The notes: generated by a model from the letters alone, not told the origin. Shown: positions 20,929-32,244, counted from the stretch's first letter. The stretch is DNA of 64,000 nucleotides from Nymphaea colorata (GCF_008831285.2 NC_045140.1:10906505-10970504); one strand, 5' to 3'. Numbers and translations are program-made.

Positions 20929-22401
20929 TTACTTGGATTTCCTCATCAGACGAGGAACTGGAACTGGAACTTGAGGAGAATCGCTCTCTGAACTAGAGCT
21001 GGTCTCTGGTTCATCAACCACCACTATGTTGAAAAGTGCCTTGCACTGGTGGTTCTTCTCCCACTTACCCTCACACCTAAAACATAGGCATTTCTTCTTG
21101 TATTCCTCTATCTGCTTGGGGGTTAGGTAACGAGTTGGGAGGTCATGGCCCGGTCTTGGGTTGGGCCTAAATTCATTCCCTCTGTTGTAGGGAACTAATT
21201 CCTTCCCTTGGGGTCGGAATTCTCTACTCTGGTTACAAGAAGTAGAGGAGAATGAGGGTTTCTTCCTCAACTTGTCACTCTTACGAGCCTTTCTTTCTCG
21301 TTTTTCTCTCTTTTATGCTTTTCTCTCTTCAATCCTCTCCTCATACAACCTGGTCATAGCGAAACATTCTTCTAGACTACCGAAGCGATGAATTTTCATC
21401 TCTCTTTTGATGTCGCTTCGGAGGCCACCCTTGAATGACCCGATGAGGGCCTTCTCTGGCCACTGCACCATGCTGGCTAATCTCTCAAACTGTTTTTGGT
21501 AGGCAGGCACGGTTGTGGTCTGAGTTAGGTTCTTGAGATCCTCGTCATAATCTATGAATGTGGAGTCTCCAAACTGCAACTGCAGACTCGCCTTATACTT
21601 CTCCCAAGTTGGGTCGGTCGTCTTATACTCAAACCAAAGGTAGTGAGTTGTAGCTTCGCCGGTCATGTTGGCCGTGGCGATTTCGATCCACTCTTCTTGT
21701 GGAACGTGGTGACATAAAAAGAATCTTTCGGCCATGAATAGCCACTCTCGAAGGTGTTCCCCATTGAACTTTGGGAAATCATATTTGACGGAAGGGGTCC
21801 GTCTTTCGTCAAAACGTGTTGGCTCTCTTCGAGTTCTCCTAGGACGAAGAGGTGTTTCGTCCTCACCTTCGGAAAATTCATATATTGGGTTCCGAATGGG
21901 CTGGCTGGTTCTTTGGCCATGAGGAGTCCTATAGTACTCGCTTGTAGGCTCGGCTTGATACCTGTCAGGAGGAGGTCCCATGACTCTGCCTCCGTCCACG
22001 CTTGTCCCAACATGTGAGATGTTGTTGGGGTTTATCTCAGTGTCGGTTTGATAGCCAGGTATAACTAGCAAACCTTTTCCTTTCTGTGGATTCGGACCCT
22101 GAGTGGTCCTCTGCTCTACAACGACTTGGGCCTGGTTGTTGGCCAACTGGCGGAACATGGCGCGAATTTCTTCCATCTCTTTTTGATGGTCAGCGTTTTG
22201 ACGGTCCATGTCCTTTTTTCTGAAGTTCTCGACCTTGGCCATATCGCTACGCATTTGTAGCAGTTCCTTCTCTATGCTTAGGATTCTACCTAAGGCATAG
22301 TCCGGAATTTGCCCCTTGTGGGTTGTTGGGGCTTCCTGATCCTGAGGAACGTCCTCAAGAATAGGCTCATCGGAGCTCACGTTCTTCTTGGATTTACCCA
22401 T
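20929..22401 (-). pseudogene. Gypsy A gag (capsid and zinc knuckle)
   Basis: The likely ATG is at 22401-22399 (MGKSKKNVSS); the open frame extends further up to 22596 but that part has no gag features and lies close to the primer site. A coiled-coil-like charged segment is followed by the capsid block (WLFMAERFF, ATANMTGEA, WEKYKASLQLQFGD, QKQFERLASMV, FKGGLRSDIKREM). TAA at 21313-21315 interrupts the frame; the same frame then continues through a basic stretch to the zinc knuckle CFRCEGKWEKNHQC (C-x2-C-x7-H-x-C, the gypsy form) and a Ser/Glu-rich end at 20929. Without the stop this would be one gag unit of about 490 residues. Confidence 0.9.
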
Positions 22402-22611
22402 GACGATACGTGAACAAGCGCCAAAAACACACGACGAATAAGTCTCCAGGTCTGTTACAAGTGAGCCAACTGCAAAGCAAGTCCTAAAACTATTGCATGC
22501 GGAAGTAGACTGCCGAAAGTCTGAACTCAAACACTGTCCGTCTGCGCTGCTCTGCTGAAGCGGAATCTTCGTAGAACGGGTGCTTGAATTTGACAATAAA
22601 GCCTCAAGACG

Positions 22612-22623
22612 GCTCTGATACCA
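22612..22623 (-). other. Primer binding site for initiator tRNA-Met (gypsy A)
   Basis: The minus strand reads TGGTATCAGAGC, two bases after the 5' LTR ends (LTR boundary 22626). It is identical to the primer sites of both copia elements in the window. Confidence 0.92.
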
Positions 22624-22625
22624 AT

Positions 22626-25600
22626 TGTTAGGTCCACTCCCGTTAGGGCTAGAGAATCCTAACCAAGAGCGACCTAAATTCCCAAGTCACTTGAGTACTT
22701 CCAAAAAACCAAAAATCCTAAGACAAATTATACAAATGATTCTACCCGACCGGACAAACCCCGGTGCAAAAAACCCTTAGGATAGGAATTACAGGTGCGG
22801 AAAACCCTTGTTCCCAAATCCTAGCTACGGGCAGACCTACTACAAAAAACTACAAAGGGTGACATGGCTTTACAAACGCGAGCGATACAGAAATTCTCTC
22901 AACTCACTCACAAGCAAATCATACATCCATGCACACCACGCTAACGGACAAACCACGCACAACAGTAAGCAAATGGGTGGTCTACTCCTTGTGATCGTGC
23001 CTCGGGCAAGATGGCCCTCGAGGTACCACAGCGAGGAGTTAGGCCGAAGCCTTGGGCTAAAACAACAAAGCAAGTAAACTAGATGAAATCCTAAAACAGA
23101 AGCAAATGGCACCCTCCCCGGATCTACAAGTGAGTCTAGAGGGTTACCGGCCAAGGGCTAGCCTTGGCTGAGTCGAAGTGGCCACGGGGTGAAGTCTGAT
23201 CCCCGGGCAATGCAGCAACGGGCCGGCGTGAAGCGCGTGGCCTGGACAGCCTCCTGCTGTCGGATGGGATTGGCAGAACACGGGCCGGAAGCAGCCAAGA
23301 GAGAGGCAACCTGCTGTCGGGCGCAGACCTGCGGACGGGCGGCCGAGAGGAAGGCGACCTGGTGTCACCTTAAGCACCGAGAAGACTGCGCAAGGGCGTC
23401 GCCGGAGACGCTGCATGGATGCCGCCTGCGGACGGAAGACGGGTCGGCGAGGGATTGCCGACCAGGGCAGCCACCTGCTGCCGGGAGCTGAGAAGAGAGG
23501 GCGACCGCCTGTCGCCGCTAGGTTGGACGAGAAGCCGAGGGGGGCGAAAGCCGAGTGCGGCAGTGCCGACCTGCCTATTCTCCGAGTGGCTCGGCCACGG
23601 GCGTCGGTTAGGATCCGACTGCGGAGGAGCGCAGCCGATGTGCTGGCCGAGGGTCACTAGCAAAGCGCTAACGTCGCCGGCTGAACCTGGTCCCTAGCTA
23701 CGGCTGGGGTAGGCTTGGACTGGCGGGGCTCTAAGGGTAGGCCAGTCGGGTTGAGATAGCTCGGGCGGGGGTAGGCCAAGAGTCAAGAGGGCTTAGGTTC
23801 GGAAGAGAGGTTAACCTAACTAGAAAGGTGGTCTGGTCGGAGGAAGGGCTGAGTGATAGGTGGTGAGGTTAAGGCAAGGCTCGGTCGGGAAATTGTAAGA
23901 GACCGAGAGGGGCTTGCTTGGTCAAGGGGTTGAGCTCGGGTGAGGTAAGTCAGCTAAGTCACTCAAGCTAAGCTCGAGTCAACTAAGTCGGTCCTAGCTG
24001 GGCTCGGGTTGACCGAGATCCTAATGAGCAAGAGGGAGCTAAGACAAGTAGGCTTAGGTCAAAGCGAAGTGAGAGTTAACTAGGTGAGATGGGTTCGGTC
24101 AAGGTCAAACTGGGTTAGGGTCAGGTAGGGCTGGTCGGGTTAGGGGAGAAGGTCTGGATTCTTGCCACGTGGCAAGATCTAAGGACCAGACTGAGCTCGC
24201 TAGAGAAGTTCCTAGCGACTAGGCAAGAACGAGTCCACTTTCCTAAATCAAAGGGGAGTGGGCTTGAGGACTAGAGTGCGAGAGAGAAGGAAGTGAAGAG
24301 ACGTGGCTGGGGTGGTCTCGCGACTAGGGAGATGGGGACACGTGGAGGGATTATGGGCTAGGATAGGCCGCGGTTAGAGGTAATGGAGAGGTGGTCTAGG
24401 CCAAGTGCGAGTCCTAAGGGACTTGTGCTAAAAGTTAGGAAAAGGGGCTCCCGAGTGGGGGAGGTGGCGCGCCAATTGGGGAAAGGGCAGGGTGAGGTGG
24501 CAAGCTTCGAGGGACAGATGGAAAAGGTGCTGGACGAGCTCGAGAAGGGCCTGGTCGTGAGCAGAGAGATGCTGCCGCGTGGCCAGATGAACGGCTGAGG
24601 TTGCGTGCGACAAGGTTGAAGACTTAGACAACAAGAGAGGGGGGGGGCGAGGTGGCGTCAAGGGTCCTAAAGTTAAGGGGATGTGGCTCTAACTAGTTTT
24701 CGGGTGTGGGACACGTTGGGCCAGCTGGGACTCGAGCTGGAGAGGGCCGTGGGATGGTTGACACGTGGACAAAGTGACGGTGAGGATTGGACTTACCTGG
24801 TCCGAGTCGATCTCCAAGTGGGCTCACACCGAGTAGGGGAAACCGGTATGGTTTGAGTGATCTCTCGCCGAAGACCAATTCGCCCTTTCCAACTTAACGT
24901 GGGCTTCAACATGCACGAGGGCAGGACTGTCCTAAGATGCCAGAGTCTTGGGAAGATGCCGGAAAATGCAGACTTGGCCGAAATTGCAGATTTATCCGGC
25001 GGGGAAGCAAACTCACAATTCAGCCATCGGAATTGGCCCGAATTTGGGTATTCCGTAGCTCTTGACTGGGCGATTCCAATGAGCCCTTTTAGACTGGATT
25101 TCCTCGGCCAGATCTTGAGTTACAGGGTACTTTAGCCTGCTGGACCGAAGAACAAGAGGGAGGAAACCGAGCTATCTTCAAGAAGTTCTCGAAAATTCCC
25201 ACCGTTAACACGCTTCAATTCGTAGCTAGATTAAGCTGAAGAATCAACACGCTTCTTCAAGAAGAACTTGGGATAATCTAGAGCAGATTTCGCTGCTTAA
25301 CTCAGACCTTGATTAATCTCAACGAAATTCAAGAAGAAGACGAGAGAATCTAAAGCTAACCTTGTTAGCTGTCGTTGTTGAATCCTAAACCGGATTCAAC
25401 CTTCCCTAAAGCAATGGCGGCCTCTCAACTTCACCGTGGTCGAGAAGACGGTACCAACCTTGCTGAAATGCCGTTCGGATGGGGAAGAAGCCGTGGACGA
25501 GGGAGGGATTGCCGCCGGTTGGAGGAAATCCGCCGCAAGCCTTCAATGCTTGAGTATTCACCGGAATATCTCCGATGCCCGAAGCCTTCAATGGGGGAAG

Positions 25601-26422
25601 AAGCGTCACAGGCCAAGGGGACGCGAGGGGATGAGAGGCACCACACTTGCACACGAAGGGAAGTCGGTGATTGACTTAGAAGATGAAGAACTCGCCTCTA
25701 GATCGAGGGAGAGAGAGACAACCTCGCGCGGAGGAGAGAGATTGCAAACTTGCAAATGATTTCTTTACTTCAATTTTTTTTACAATCCACTAGATCCAAA
25801 ACAATATATACAAATCCTAAATGATCCATCCACAATCCGGATTAGATCTCTACCCAAAAACCCATTTACAAATGCGCCAAGCACAAACCCGCTAGGCTAG
25901 GTCCTTATTTCAAAACCCGCTGTAAAAAACCTACTTAGTAAGTTAAAATACTTAAAAGCAAACTTGGGCCTAGTGCCCAACGCATGAATAAAAGGTTCAA
26001 ACCCCTGAGCCTTTAGAGCCCAGGGTGGGGACCTCGTGAGGGGACCCACCCTCACTTCGGTTTGCAGGATGCAAGGGCTCGGTTAGGTATGACCGAGCCA
26101 TTTGCCTAAGACTTTGGTCTTTGGCTAGCCTCAAGGGACTTATAAACCGGACTCACTTGGGTTTGACTCTACTAGCTCGGTGAGACCTACACTAGAACCA
26201 AAGACACCCTGAGACTTACCCAGTTCAAGCACCGTTTGTGACCCAGCTGTGCCTCCCACTCCTCCCACTGCAACTGACGTTGGTGCAGAATCTTCTTCCT
26301 TGGGACTGACTTTCGTAAGCTGTAGAGAACGAGCCCATAGCTCTGACGCTTTCCTCTTCCGCCGACTGGGTTCGGCCTGCTCTGCCTCTACATGATCGGG
26401 ACCTGAAGACTGGTCTGTAACA
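22626..26422 (-). repeat. 5' LTR of gypsy A (3,797 bp)
   Basis: The longer, more complete LTR copy. It keeps the 381-bp segment (about 25057-25437) that the 3' LTR has lost. A minus-strand TATA-like string (TGTATATATT) at about 25800-25812 is the best candidate core promoter but is weak. Three of the five CACGTG motifs are kept (near 24166, 24340 and 24762). Its outer end TAACA (26418-26422) is followed by GAATC, the target duplication partner. Confidence 0.92.
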
Positions 26423-26427
26423 GAATC
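26423..26427. other. Target-site duplication, right side of gypsy A (GAATC)
   Basis: Partner of GAATA at 13728-13732. Removing the element and one copy rejoins the hAT end to CTAGCAACATAC. Confidence 0.6.
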
Positions 26428-27611
26428 CTAGCAACATACTAAAGCCTGGCATTATTGGTAGGAATTCCGTTCACGCCTGGAGGATCGTTGACATCATCAC
26501 TTTCTCTGTTTCTCTATCCCTTTGTCTTCCCTTCCTTTTGTATTTCTTCGTGCACCACACCACTCAATGGGCACCGCTCTTTGAAACAAAACGTCATTCT
26601 AAGCCAACGGACACGATGGCTTGCTAGAGTGTTCTCCGTATCCGCGGATATTGGTCTGTCATAAAACACTGGATCAAGCGATGTACCACTCCGTGGAACC
26701 CGTTATGAATAGTCGAAAATACTGAAAAAAAGTCACTGTATAAAAATAAATGAAAAAAACATTGTATAAAAAATAATAAGGTACATGCACACTCACAATC
26801 AAAGTCGCGTGTGCATGCATAGTTTAATAAAATATTAAGTTACTTTCAAAGAAAAGGACAAAAAATGGGGGTTATTTATAAGGCTTTACACTCGATCGAG
26901 TTTGTGGTCAGCACGAGTGTTACTTTGTCCCTAGCAACAATACGTTACTGTATCTGGCGCCTAATTGTTGGTAGTAGATTTATAAAACGCTTGTGGTTAT
27001 CTTGACCAAACGAAACATTTTAAAGAATGGCCTAAGATCGGATCCATGATGTTGGAAATAACTCCAGAGATTTTAGACGTTGAGAGAAGATCGAGCCATC
27101 AAGATCAGTATTAAATGATGGAGTACCCTGAACTAACAATCGTCCCCAATCGGTAGGGCCACGCTGCTGATCAGAACCAAGAATACTCAATAACAAGAAA
27201 CTGCACGGTGTGGAATATAATGAGCCATAACGGAGAAATTTAGTGCCCGTCCAAAATCCGAGACAGTGGCAGAGGATCGAAGCTACCAGCTGCCGCCATT
27301 TTCGGCAGCTTGTTGCCATCAACAGCCGACTTCCTTGAAAGTCTGCCACTCCTCAGCTGGTTCTGCTGTACGTAGCGGTCCTCCCTCTCCGCTCTTCCCT
27401 CTTTTCATAGGCGTAATAACAGAGCAGGTCATATGCTAATAGTTTTGAAGTTTAGAGCTGAGTAACATGCATTAGCCGGGCCATCGCTTGTTTGTATTAT
27501 TCAATTTCAATTGAGACCAGTAGGTTGAAAAGTTTAACAATGATTGAGAAGAAAATAAGCTGGCAATGACAAATATCACACAACATCTTTTTGTTCTTGT
27601 TCACGATCCCC

Positions 27612-27689
<78 letters not shown>

Positions 27690-29210
27690 CGTGTCTTTTC
27701 ATTATGAACAGCACTGTATATACTGTGCAACGTTGCTTTCCGTAAATCTAACCATAATTAATTATTAATGTAAAATGCATGAAAGTTTCAAAAATAAAAA
27801 AAAACTTGGAAATTCAGTTCCCAGATTTGATTTCATGATTTGGAAAAGCTAAACTATTGATTCTAGAAACCTTGTAAAAAATTTAATTCATACAATTAAT
27901 TTGCATGATCTGATTAGGGTCTTATAAAATTTAGCGTTTTGCGTCTACCCATGAGATAAAGATACCTGAGAGTAACAGGCACGAGAAAGAGAGAGAGAGA
28001 AACAAGTCATAACTTTGACAGTTTGTGAAACATCTGATGCCGCAAGCAACTTTACCTTCATGTCTCCAAATGTCAAAATAAGCGTGCGCTTGGCACCGGC
28101 AGTTGAAAAAGTAGGTCATCATAACGGGCATTTGATGTGTTTTAAAGGATTTGAAGAGGTTTTTCCATGTGCGGCAAGTAAAATATTTCACCGCTCAAAC
28201 GCGTTTTTTCCTTGAAAAAAGGTATACCATAAAGCAGAAAAAGGGAAAAGGTGAAATATTTTCTAAAAAGGCTTTTACCTCGTTTGATCTAAAAGTGTAC
28301 GGAAGGTAAACACTCCACTCTTAAAGAACATTTTGAGCATGCCAGGGACCAAAAATCTTAGCCAAATCTAGTTTTTATGTATCTGTAAAATGGTCGTAGT
28401 TTTTATGGTCTGATACCATCAAAGGCTTTAGTTTAAGTGAGAATGAACATTTCATTTCATTGAGTAGAAACCAACGCCTTCATCCTTTCCTGAATCCCCA
28501 GGGTACCAGTCCTATCTTCAATGCTTCTGAATAATGCCTCGATTATATTTCTACCTGCATATGCATATTGGGGTCTCCTTTTCTCAAAATTTTTTAACAC
28601 ACAAAAAGTTGACCCCACCAGAAATCCAAATGGACTCCCATCCCAATTTTTGAAAGAATCATAGAAGTTGTGAAATATTAATCGGGGCTAAGTTTTGCAT
28701 GATTTACAATATAAAAGTTTTTCCCTGTGTTTCCATCGATTTTCCCGCTTAGGTCGTGCTTTTCAATAAAAAGAAGGATGGGCATAAAGTTACGGTCGCG
28801 CTCAACATAAATGCCAGCTGAGTGTGAGATAGGCAACTGTTTGGCAGGCCTTGGGGAAACGAAAAGGCCCATGTCAAGCATGTCGGAAACGGACGAGGCC
28901 CTTTTTTGAAATTAGAAGCAAAAGGTTCTGTCACAACTGTATTAGATTAGAATTTAGAAGGAAAAAGCTGTCTCGTAGATGTGCCTACCAAAGGCCTCTG
29001 TGCATGGCAGAATGGCAGAGGCAGGCCCCCGCCTCGGCCTCCTTTAAAAAATCGTCATATTTTCCAATTCAGCTACTATATCAGCCGATATATTAATAAA
29101 AGGTAAGTTAATTTGAAGTTTTTAAAGTCAATAGCGGCAGATATACATGGCCGGTACATCGGTTCTCATGGTTTCCGATGCAAGACGGGAGGCGAGATTT
29201 ACAGCGTTGG
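26428..29210. other. Spacer between gypsy A and the receptor kinase
   Basis: No domain or element boundary could be supported. Open frames at 27032-27349 (minus, GTG at its start), 27931-28191 (minus) and 28851-29096 (plus) show nothing recognisable. The clear structure is a compound microsatellite at 27611-27688. Confidence 0.55.
27611..27688. repeat. Compound microsatellite (CT)n-(TA)n
   Basis: About 11 CT units followed by about 27 TA units, ending ATATAACGTG. Confidence 0.97.
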
Positions 29211-29294
29211 TATCTATAGAGGAATGCTTCCCAACTCATGTGGCTGCCTTTATATCTATAGAGGAATGCTTCCCAACTCATGTGGCTGCCTTTA
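29211..29294. repeat. Perfect 42-bp tandem duplication upstream of the receptor kinase
   Basis: The 42-base unit beginning TATCTATAGAGGAATGC occupies 29211-29252 and 29253-29294 with no mismatch. It lies about 160 bases upstream of the TATA box of the kinase gene, so it may sit in the promoter. Perfect identity points to a recent event. Confidence 0.93.
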
Positions 29295-29452
29295 TCCCTG
29301 GCCACAATGTTTGGGCTTCATGAAAGAGCAGGAAAACGGAGACCCCACACATCTTGCCAAAGAAAACGACAGCTTTTCCTTCTCAAATTGAACTCCACAA
29401 CAGTGGCCGGCTTCTTATTAGCACGTTTTTGACACTTAGCTCCGTCCACTTT

Positions 29453-29460
29453 TATAAAAT
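29453..29460 (+). promoter_or_regulatory. TATA box of the lectin receptor kinase gene
   Basis: TATAAAAT stands 116 bases before the ATG, within a good plant TATA context. Transcription would start near 29485, giving a leader of about 85 bases with a pyrimidine-rich (CT)n tract at about 29533-29561. Confidence 0.6.
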
Positions 29461-29509
29461 AAATTGCAGTCCCTCCCATCTGCTACTACAATTCCCCTAG
29501 CATTAACAG

Positions 29510-29707
29510 ATGTCATGTAAAGCTTCCCTGTTCTCCCTCTCTCTCTCTCTCTCTCTCTCTCGTCTGTCATGGCGTGTTTCATTCTGTCTTCCCCTGTACC
29601 AAGAACCCTTCTGTTGTTCTCCTACCTTCTTCTTCTTCGTCTCCCTAAACAAGCGACTTCAACCACCACCAACTTCACCTTCAATGGATTCCTCAACTCC
29701 AACCTGA
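29510..29707 (+). promoter_or_regulatory. Upstream ORF overlapping the kinase start, with nested AUGUAA start-stop
   Basis: If transcription starts near 29485, the first AUG is at 29510 in a weak context (C at -3, U at +4) and opens a 65-codon frame that ends at 29707, past the kinase ATG and in another frame. Five bases on, 29515-29520 is AUGUAA, an AUG followed at once by a stop. The kinase AUG itself (29569) has G at -3 and G at +4 and is stronger. AUGUAA elements are known to stall ribosomes in the leader of the Arabidopsis boron channel gene NIP5;1. A role here is inference. Confidence 0.45.
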
Positions 29708-31638
29708 CCTTACGCGAAGCTTCGGTGATCACCTCCACCGGGTTGCTGCGCTTGACCAACAGTTCTCGCCAATTGGGCCATGGAAACAAGGGCCACGCAT
29801 TCTACCCAGTCCCCCTGCAGTTCAAGAACCACTCCTCTGGGAGCACAACTGTGTCCTTCAGCACCCGTTTCGTCTTTGCCATTATTTCGCAGACCGAAAA
29901 ATCCGGAGGTCATGGCCTTGCCTTCGCAATCGTACCTTCCACAGAAATCTCCACCGCCGCCGGAGGCGAATACCTTGGTCTCTTCAATGAGTCCAACAAT
30001 GGGAACTCCTCCAACCACATTTTCGCCGTCGAGTTCGACACGGTTCGATCGGGAAGTTTCAGTGACATCGACAACAATCATGTTGGTGTTAACATCAACG
30101 GTATGATCTCCAACACCTCTGAAACTGCTGCCTACTTCAATGTCAAGAACGAGAAGGAGGTGGTCGATCTACTAAGCGGCAAGCAGGTGCAGGCCTGGAT
30201 CGACTACGATGGTCGGCACAAGCAGCTCAATATCACCATAGCTCCATCAACGCTTTCTTATAGGCCGAGCCGCCCATTGATATCTTACACCACTGATCTT
30301 TCCTCTGTTCTTCGCGATGTCATGTACGTTGGCTTCTCTGCCGGAACCGCAGGGTATGCGAGCGAGCATTACCTCTCAGCTTGGAGTTTCGAAATCGATA
30401 GAGAAACTACAGCTCCCAACGTCTCACGGGTTCCATCAGCCCCAATCATAGCAATATCTAAGTCACATTTCAAGCTTTCCAAGCTTATACCCTATTCTTC
30501 TACCCTGACAGTCTTTCTTCTAATGGCGACTCTAGGAGTAGTTTGTCAAACATATCGGAGGTGGAAGCTCACTGCCGAGACATTGGAAGATTGGGAGCTG
30601 GAATATCCCCACAGGTTCTCCTACAAGGAACTCTACAGAGCAACAAAGGGCTTCAAGAGGGAAATTCTTGGCAAAGGAGGGTTTGGAAGCGTCTACAGGG
30701 CGGTGCTGGCCAGCAACGGTATGGAGGTGGCAATCAAGAGGGTGTCGCACAACTCGAAACAGGGGATGAAAGAGTTTGTAGCAGAGGTTTCAAGCTTGGG
30801 GAGACTGAGCCACAGGAACCTGGTTCAGTTGCAAGGGTGGTGCAGGAGAGAAGAGGAGCTGATCCTGGTGTATGAGTACATGCCCAATGGGAGCCTAGAC
30901 AGTTTCCTTTTCGAGGACAGCAAGAGGATCCTTAGTTGGGAGGAGAGGTTCAAGATTCTCAAGGGAGTTGCTTCTGGTCTGTTCTATCTGCATGAGGGGT
31001 GGGAACAGATTATTGTGCACAGAGACGTGAAGGCAAGCAATGTGTTGCTGGATGCTGATCTGACTCCAAAGCTTGGTGATTTCGGGCTTGCCAGGCTCTA
31101 TGAGCATGGAACCAATCCTAAGACTACCCATGTGGTTGGCACCTTCGGGTACATGGCGCCGGAGCTTTCCCGCACCTGGAAGGCCACCACCAGCTCTGAT
31201 GTCTATGCCTACGGTGCCTTGCTTCTTGAGGTGGCATGTGGGAGGAGGCCAGTTGAACCAGACGAATCCTATGAAGTGTCTGTTCTGGTTGAGTGGGTGC
31301 ACATGTTGTGGAAGAATGGGGAGATACTGTCTGCATTGGACAAGAGGCTTGGGTTGGACTATGTGGAGGAGGAAGCAGAGCTGGTGCTGAAACTTGGCGT
31401 GCTGTGCTCCCAGTCTGTGCCTGAGGTCAGGCCAAGCATGCGGCAGGTGATTCAGTTTCTGGATGGTGATGCATCGGTCAAGGAGTTTGCGCTGGAGAAG
31501 TTGGTCATTGATGATAATCAAGGATTCGATCAACTGGTCCTGCCATTTCCGTTACCTGAGAAGTTGTTCTCAGACTGTAGTTCCCAATTCGAGGCGCATG
31601 ATCATTCAGTGATAGAATTCAGCCAAGAGTTCAAGTAG
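29569..31638 (+). CDS. L-type lectin receptor-like kinase (LecRK), intact, intronless
   Basis: A 689-residue plasma-membrane receptor kinase, normal length for LecRKs, most of which also lack introns. Residues 1 to about 30 form a hydrophobic signal peptide. Residues about 33-275 are a legume-lectin domain (metal-site region VEFDT at 154-158 and DNNHVGVNING at 168-178; GFSAGT at 255-260; AWSFEID at 271-277), with several N-glycosylation sites. A membrane segment lies at about 306-327. The kinase spans about 355-635: GKGGFG 368-373, VAIK with Lys390, Glu406, HRDVKASN 484-491, DFG 504-506, APE 530-532. All catalytic residues are present and the HRD Arg marks a regulated type. Known members sense extracellular signals such as nucleotides or pathogens; the ligand here cannot be told. 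It is the only intact gene in the window. Confidence 0.96.
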   Translation: MACFILSSPVPRTLLLFSYLLLLRLPKQATSTTTNFTFNGFLNSNLTLREASVITSTGLLRLTNSSRQLGHGNKGHAFYPVPLQFKNHSSGSTTVSFSTRFVFAIISQTEKSGGHGLAFAIVPSTEISTAAGGEYLGLFNESNNGNSSNHIFAVEFDTVRSGSFSDIDNNHVGVNINGMISNTSETAAYFNVKNEKEVVDLLSGKQVQAWIDYDGRHKQLNITIAPSTLSYRPSRPLISYTTDLSSVLRDVMYVGFSAGTAGYASEHYLSAWSFEIDRETTAPNVSRVPSAPIIAISKSHFKLSKLIPYSSTLTVFLLMATLGVVCQTYRRWKLTAETLEDWELEYPHRFSYKELYRATKGFKREILGKGGFGSVYRAVLASNGMEVAIKRVSHNSKQGMKEFVAEVSSLGRLSHRNLVQLQGWCRREEELILVYEYMPNGSLDSFLFEDSKRILSWEERFKILKGVASGLFYLHEGWEQIIVHRDVKASNVLLDADLTPKLGDFGLARLYEHGTNPKTTHVVGTFGYMAPELSRTWKATTSSDVYAYGALLLEVACGRRPVEPDESYEVSVLVEWVHMLWKNGEILSALDKRLGLDYVEEEAELVLKLGVLCSQSVPEVRPSMRQVIQFLDGDASVKEFALEKLVIDDNQGFDQLVLPFPLPEKLFSDCSSQFEAHDHSVIEFSQEFK

Positions 31639-31806
31639 ATCATACTGCATACCAAGATCCATTATAACCACTGTTGAAGTGCCGGGCCTTTTTTCTGTCT
31701 TTCATTGTGTCTCTCTTTCAGACAATTAAGTTCTGTGTTGTTGAAGAAGAAAGCATGCAGGTCTTCTTCCTGCTATTCCCAAAGTGTAACTACTTTTTTG
31801 TGACCT

Positions 31807-31812
31807 AATAAA
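31807..31812 (+). terminator. Possible polyadenylation signal of the kinase gene
   Basis: AATAAA lies about 170 bases after the stop codon at 31636-31638, in a T-rich context with a TTTTGTGA-type upstream stretch. Plant signals are loose, so this is a candidate only. Confidence 0.5.
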
Positions 31813-32180
31813 AACCCTTTTGTAGAGCAAGTTAGTGTGATTTCCGTTCTTAAAAAAACATCAAGAAATAAATTAATTGTAACAGGTAGAGATCCATTAA
31901 AAAATGGTGACTCTAAAATGATGGAGTTTTGTTGAATGTGGCTGCCAATGGCTCCGATACCATCAAAAAAAGCAAAACTCTGAGAAATTACTAGTGAGAG
32001 AGAATGAATATACATGAATGGGTCATGCTGTTAAATACATTCATCATTTCTACAGTTTACTGATGGATCTCCAAAACCGGAAAACCTTTGTAAAATGGAA
32101 AGGGTTTATCATGGATTCATCATTATCTTCTGCTTTGTGAACAGATGTTCCTTTTATCAGGATAGATGCCATTTCGATCT

Positions 32181-32244
32181 TCAGAAATTTGCTCTTTCAT
32201 TAGAACAAGGGATCAGAAATTTGCTCTTTCATTAAGATAAGCGA
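32181..32244. repeat. 32-bp tandem duplication
   Basis: TCAGAAATTTGCTCTTTCAT is followed by TAGAACAAGGGA and then repeats from 32213 with small differences at its end. Confidence 0.8.

Larger units (their letters stand above)
13733..26422 (-). mobile_element. Full-length but disabled Ty3/gypsy chromovirus, large-LTR type (gypsy A)
   Basis: A 12,690-bp element read on the minus strand: 5' LTR (22626-26422), primer site (22612-22623), gag, protease, reverse transcriptase, RNase H, integrase and chromodomain, polypurine tract (17160-17176), 3' LTR (13733-17159). The LTRs end in TGTTA...TAACA. The chromodomain and very large LTRs suggest the Tekay/Del group of plant chromoviruses; lineage is inferred from structure only. 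Lesions seen: stop in gag, a shift before protease, stop after protease, a 377-bp tandem duplication in reverse transcriptase, stop after it, a probable small deletion before RNase H, loss of an RNase H Asp, and a shift before the chromodomain. Confidence 0.93.

Noticed and set aside
27032-27349. 105-residue minus-strand frame
   Set aside because: Opens with GTG, not ATG, and shows no domain.
28851-29096. 81-residue plus-strand frame with several Cys residues resembling a zinc-binding peptide
   Set aside because: Cys spacing fits no family I know, and the frame is short and isolated.
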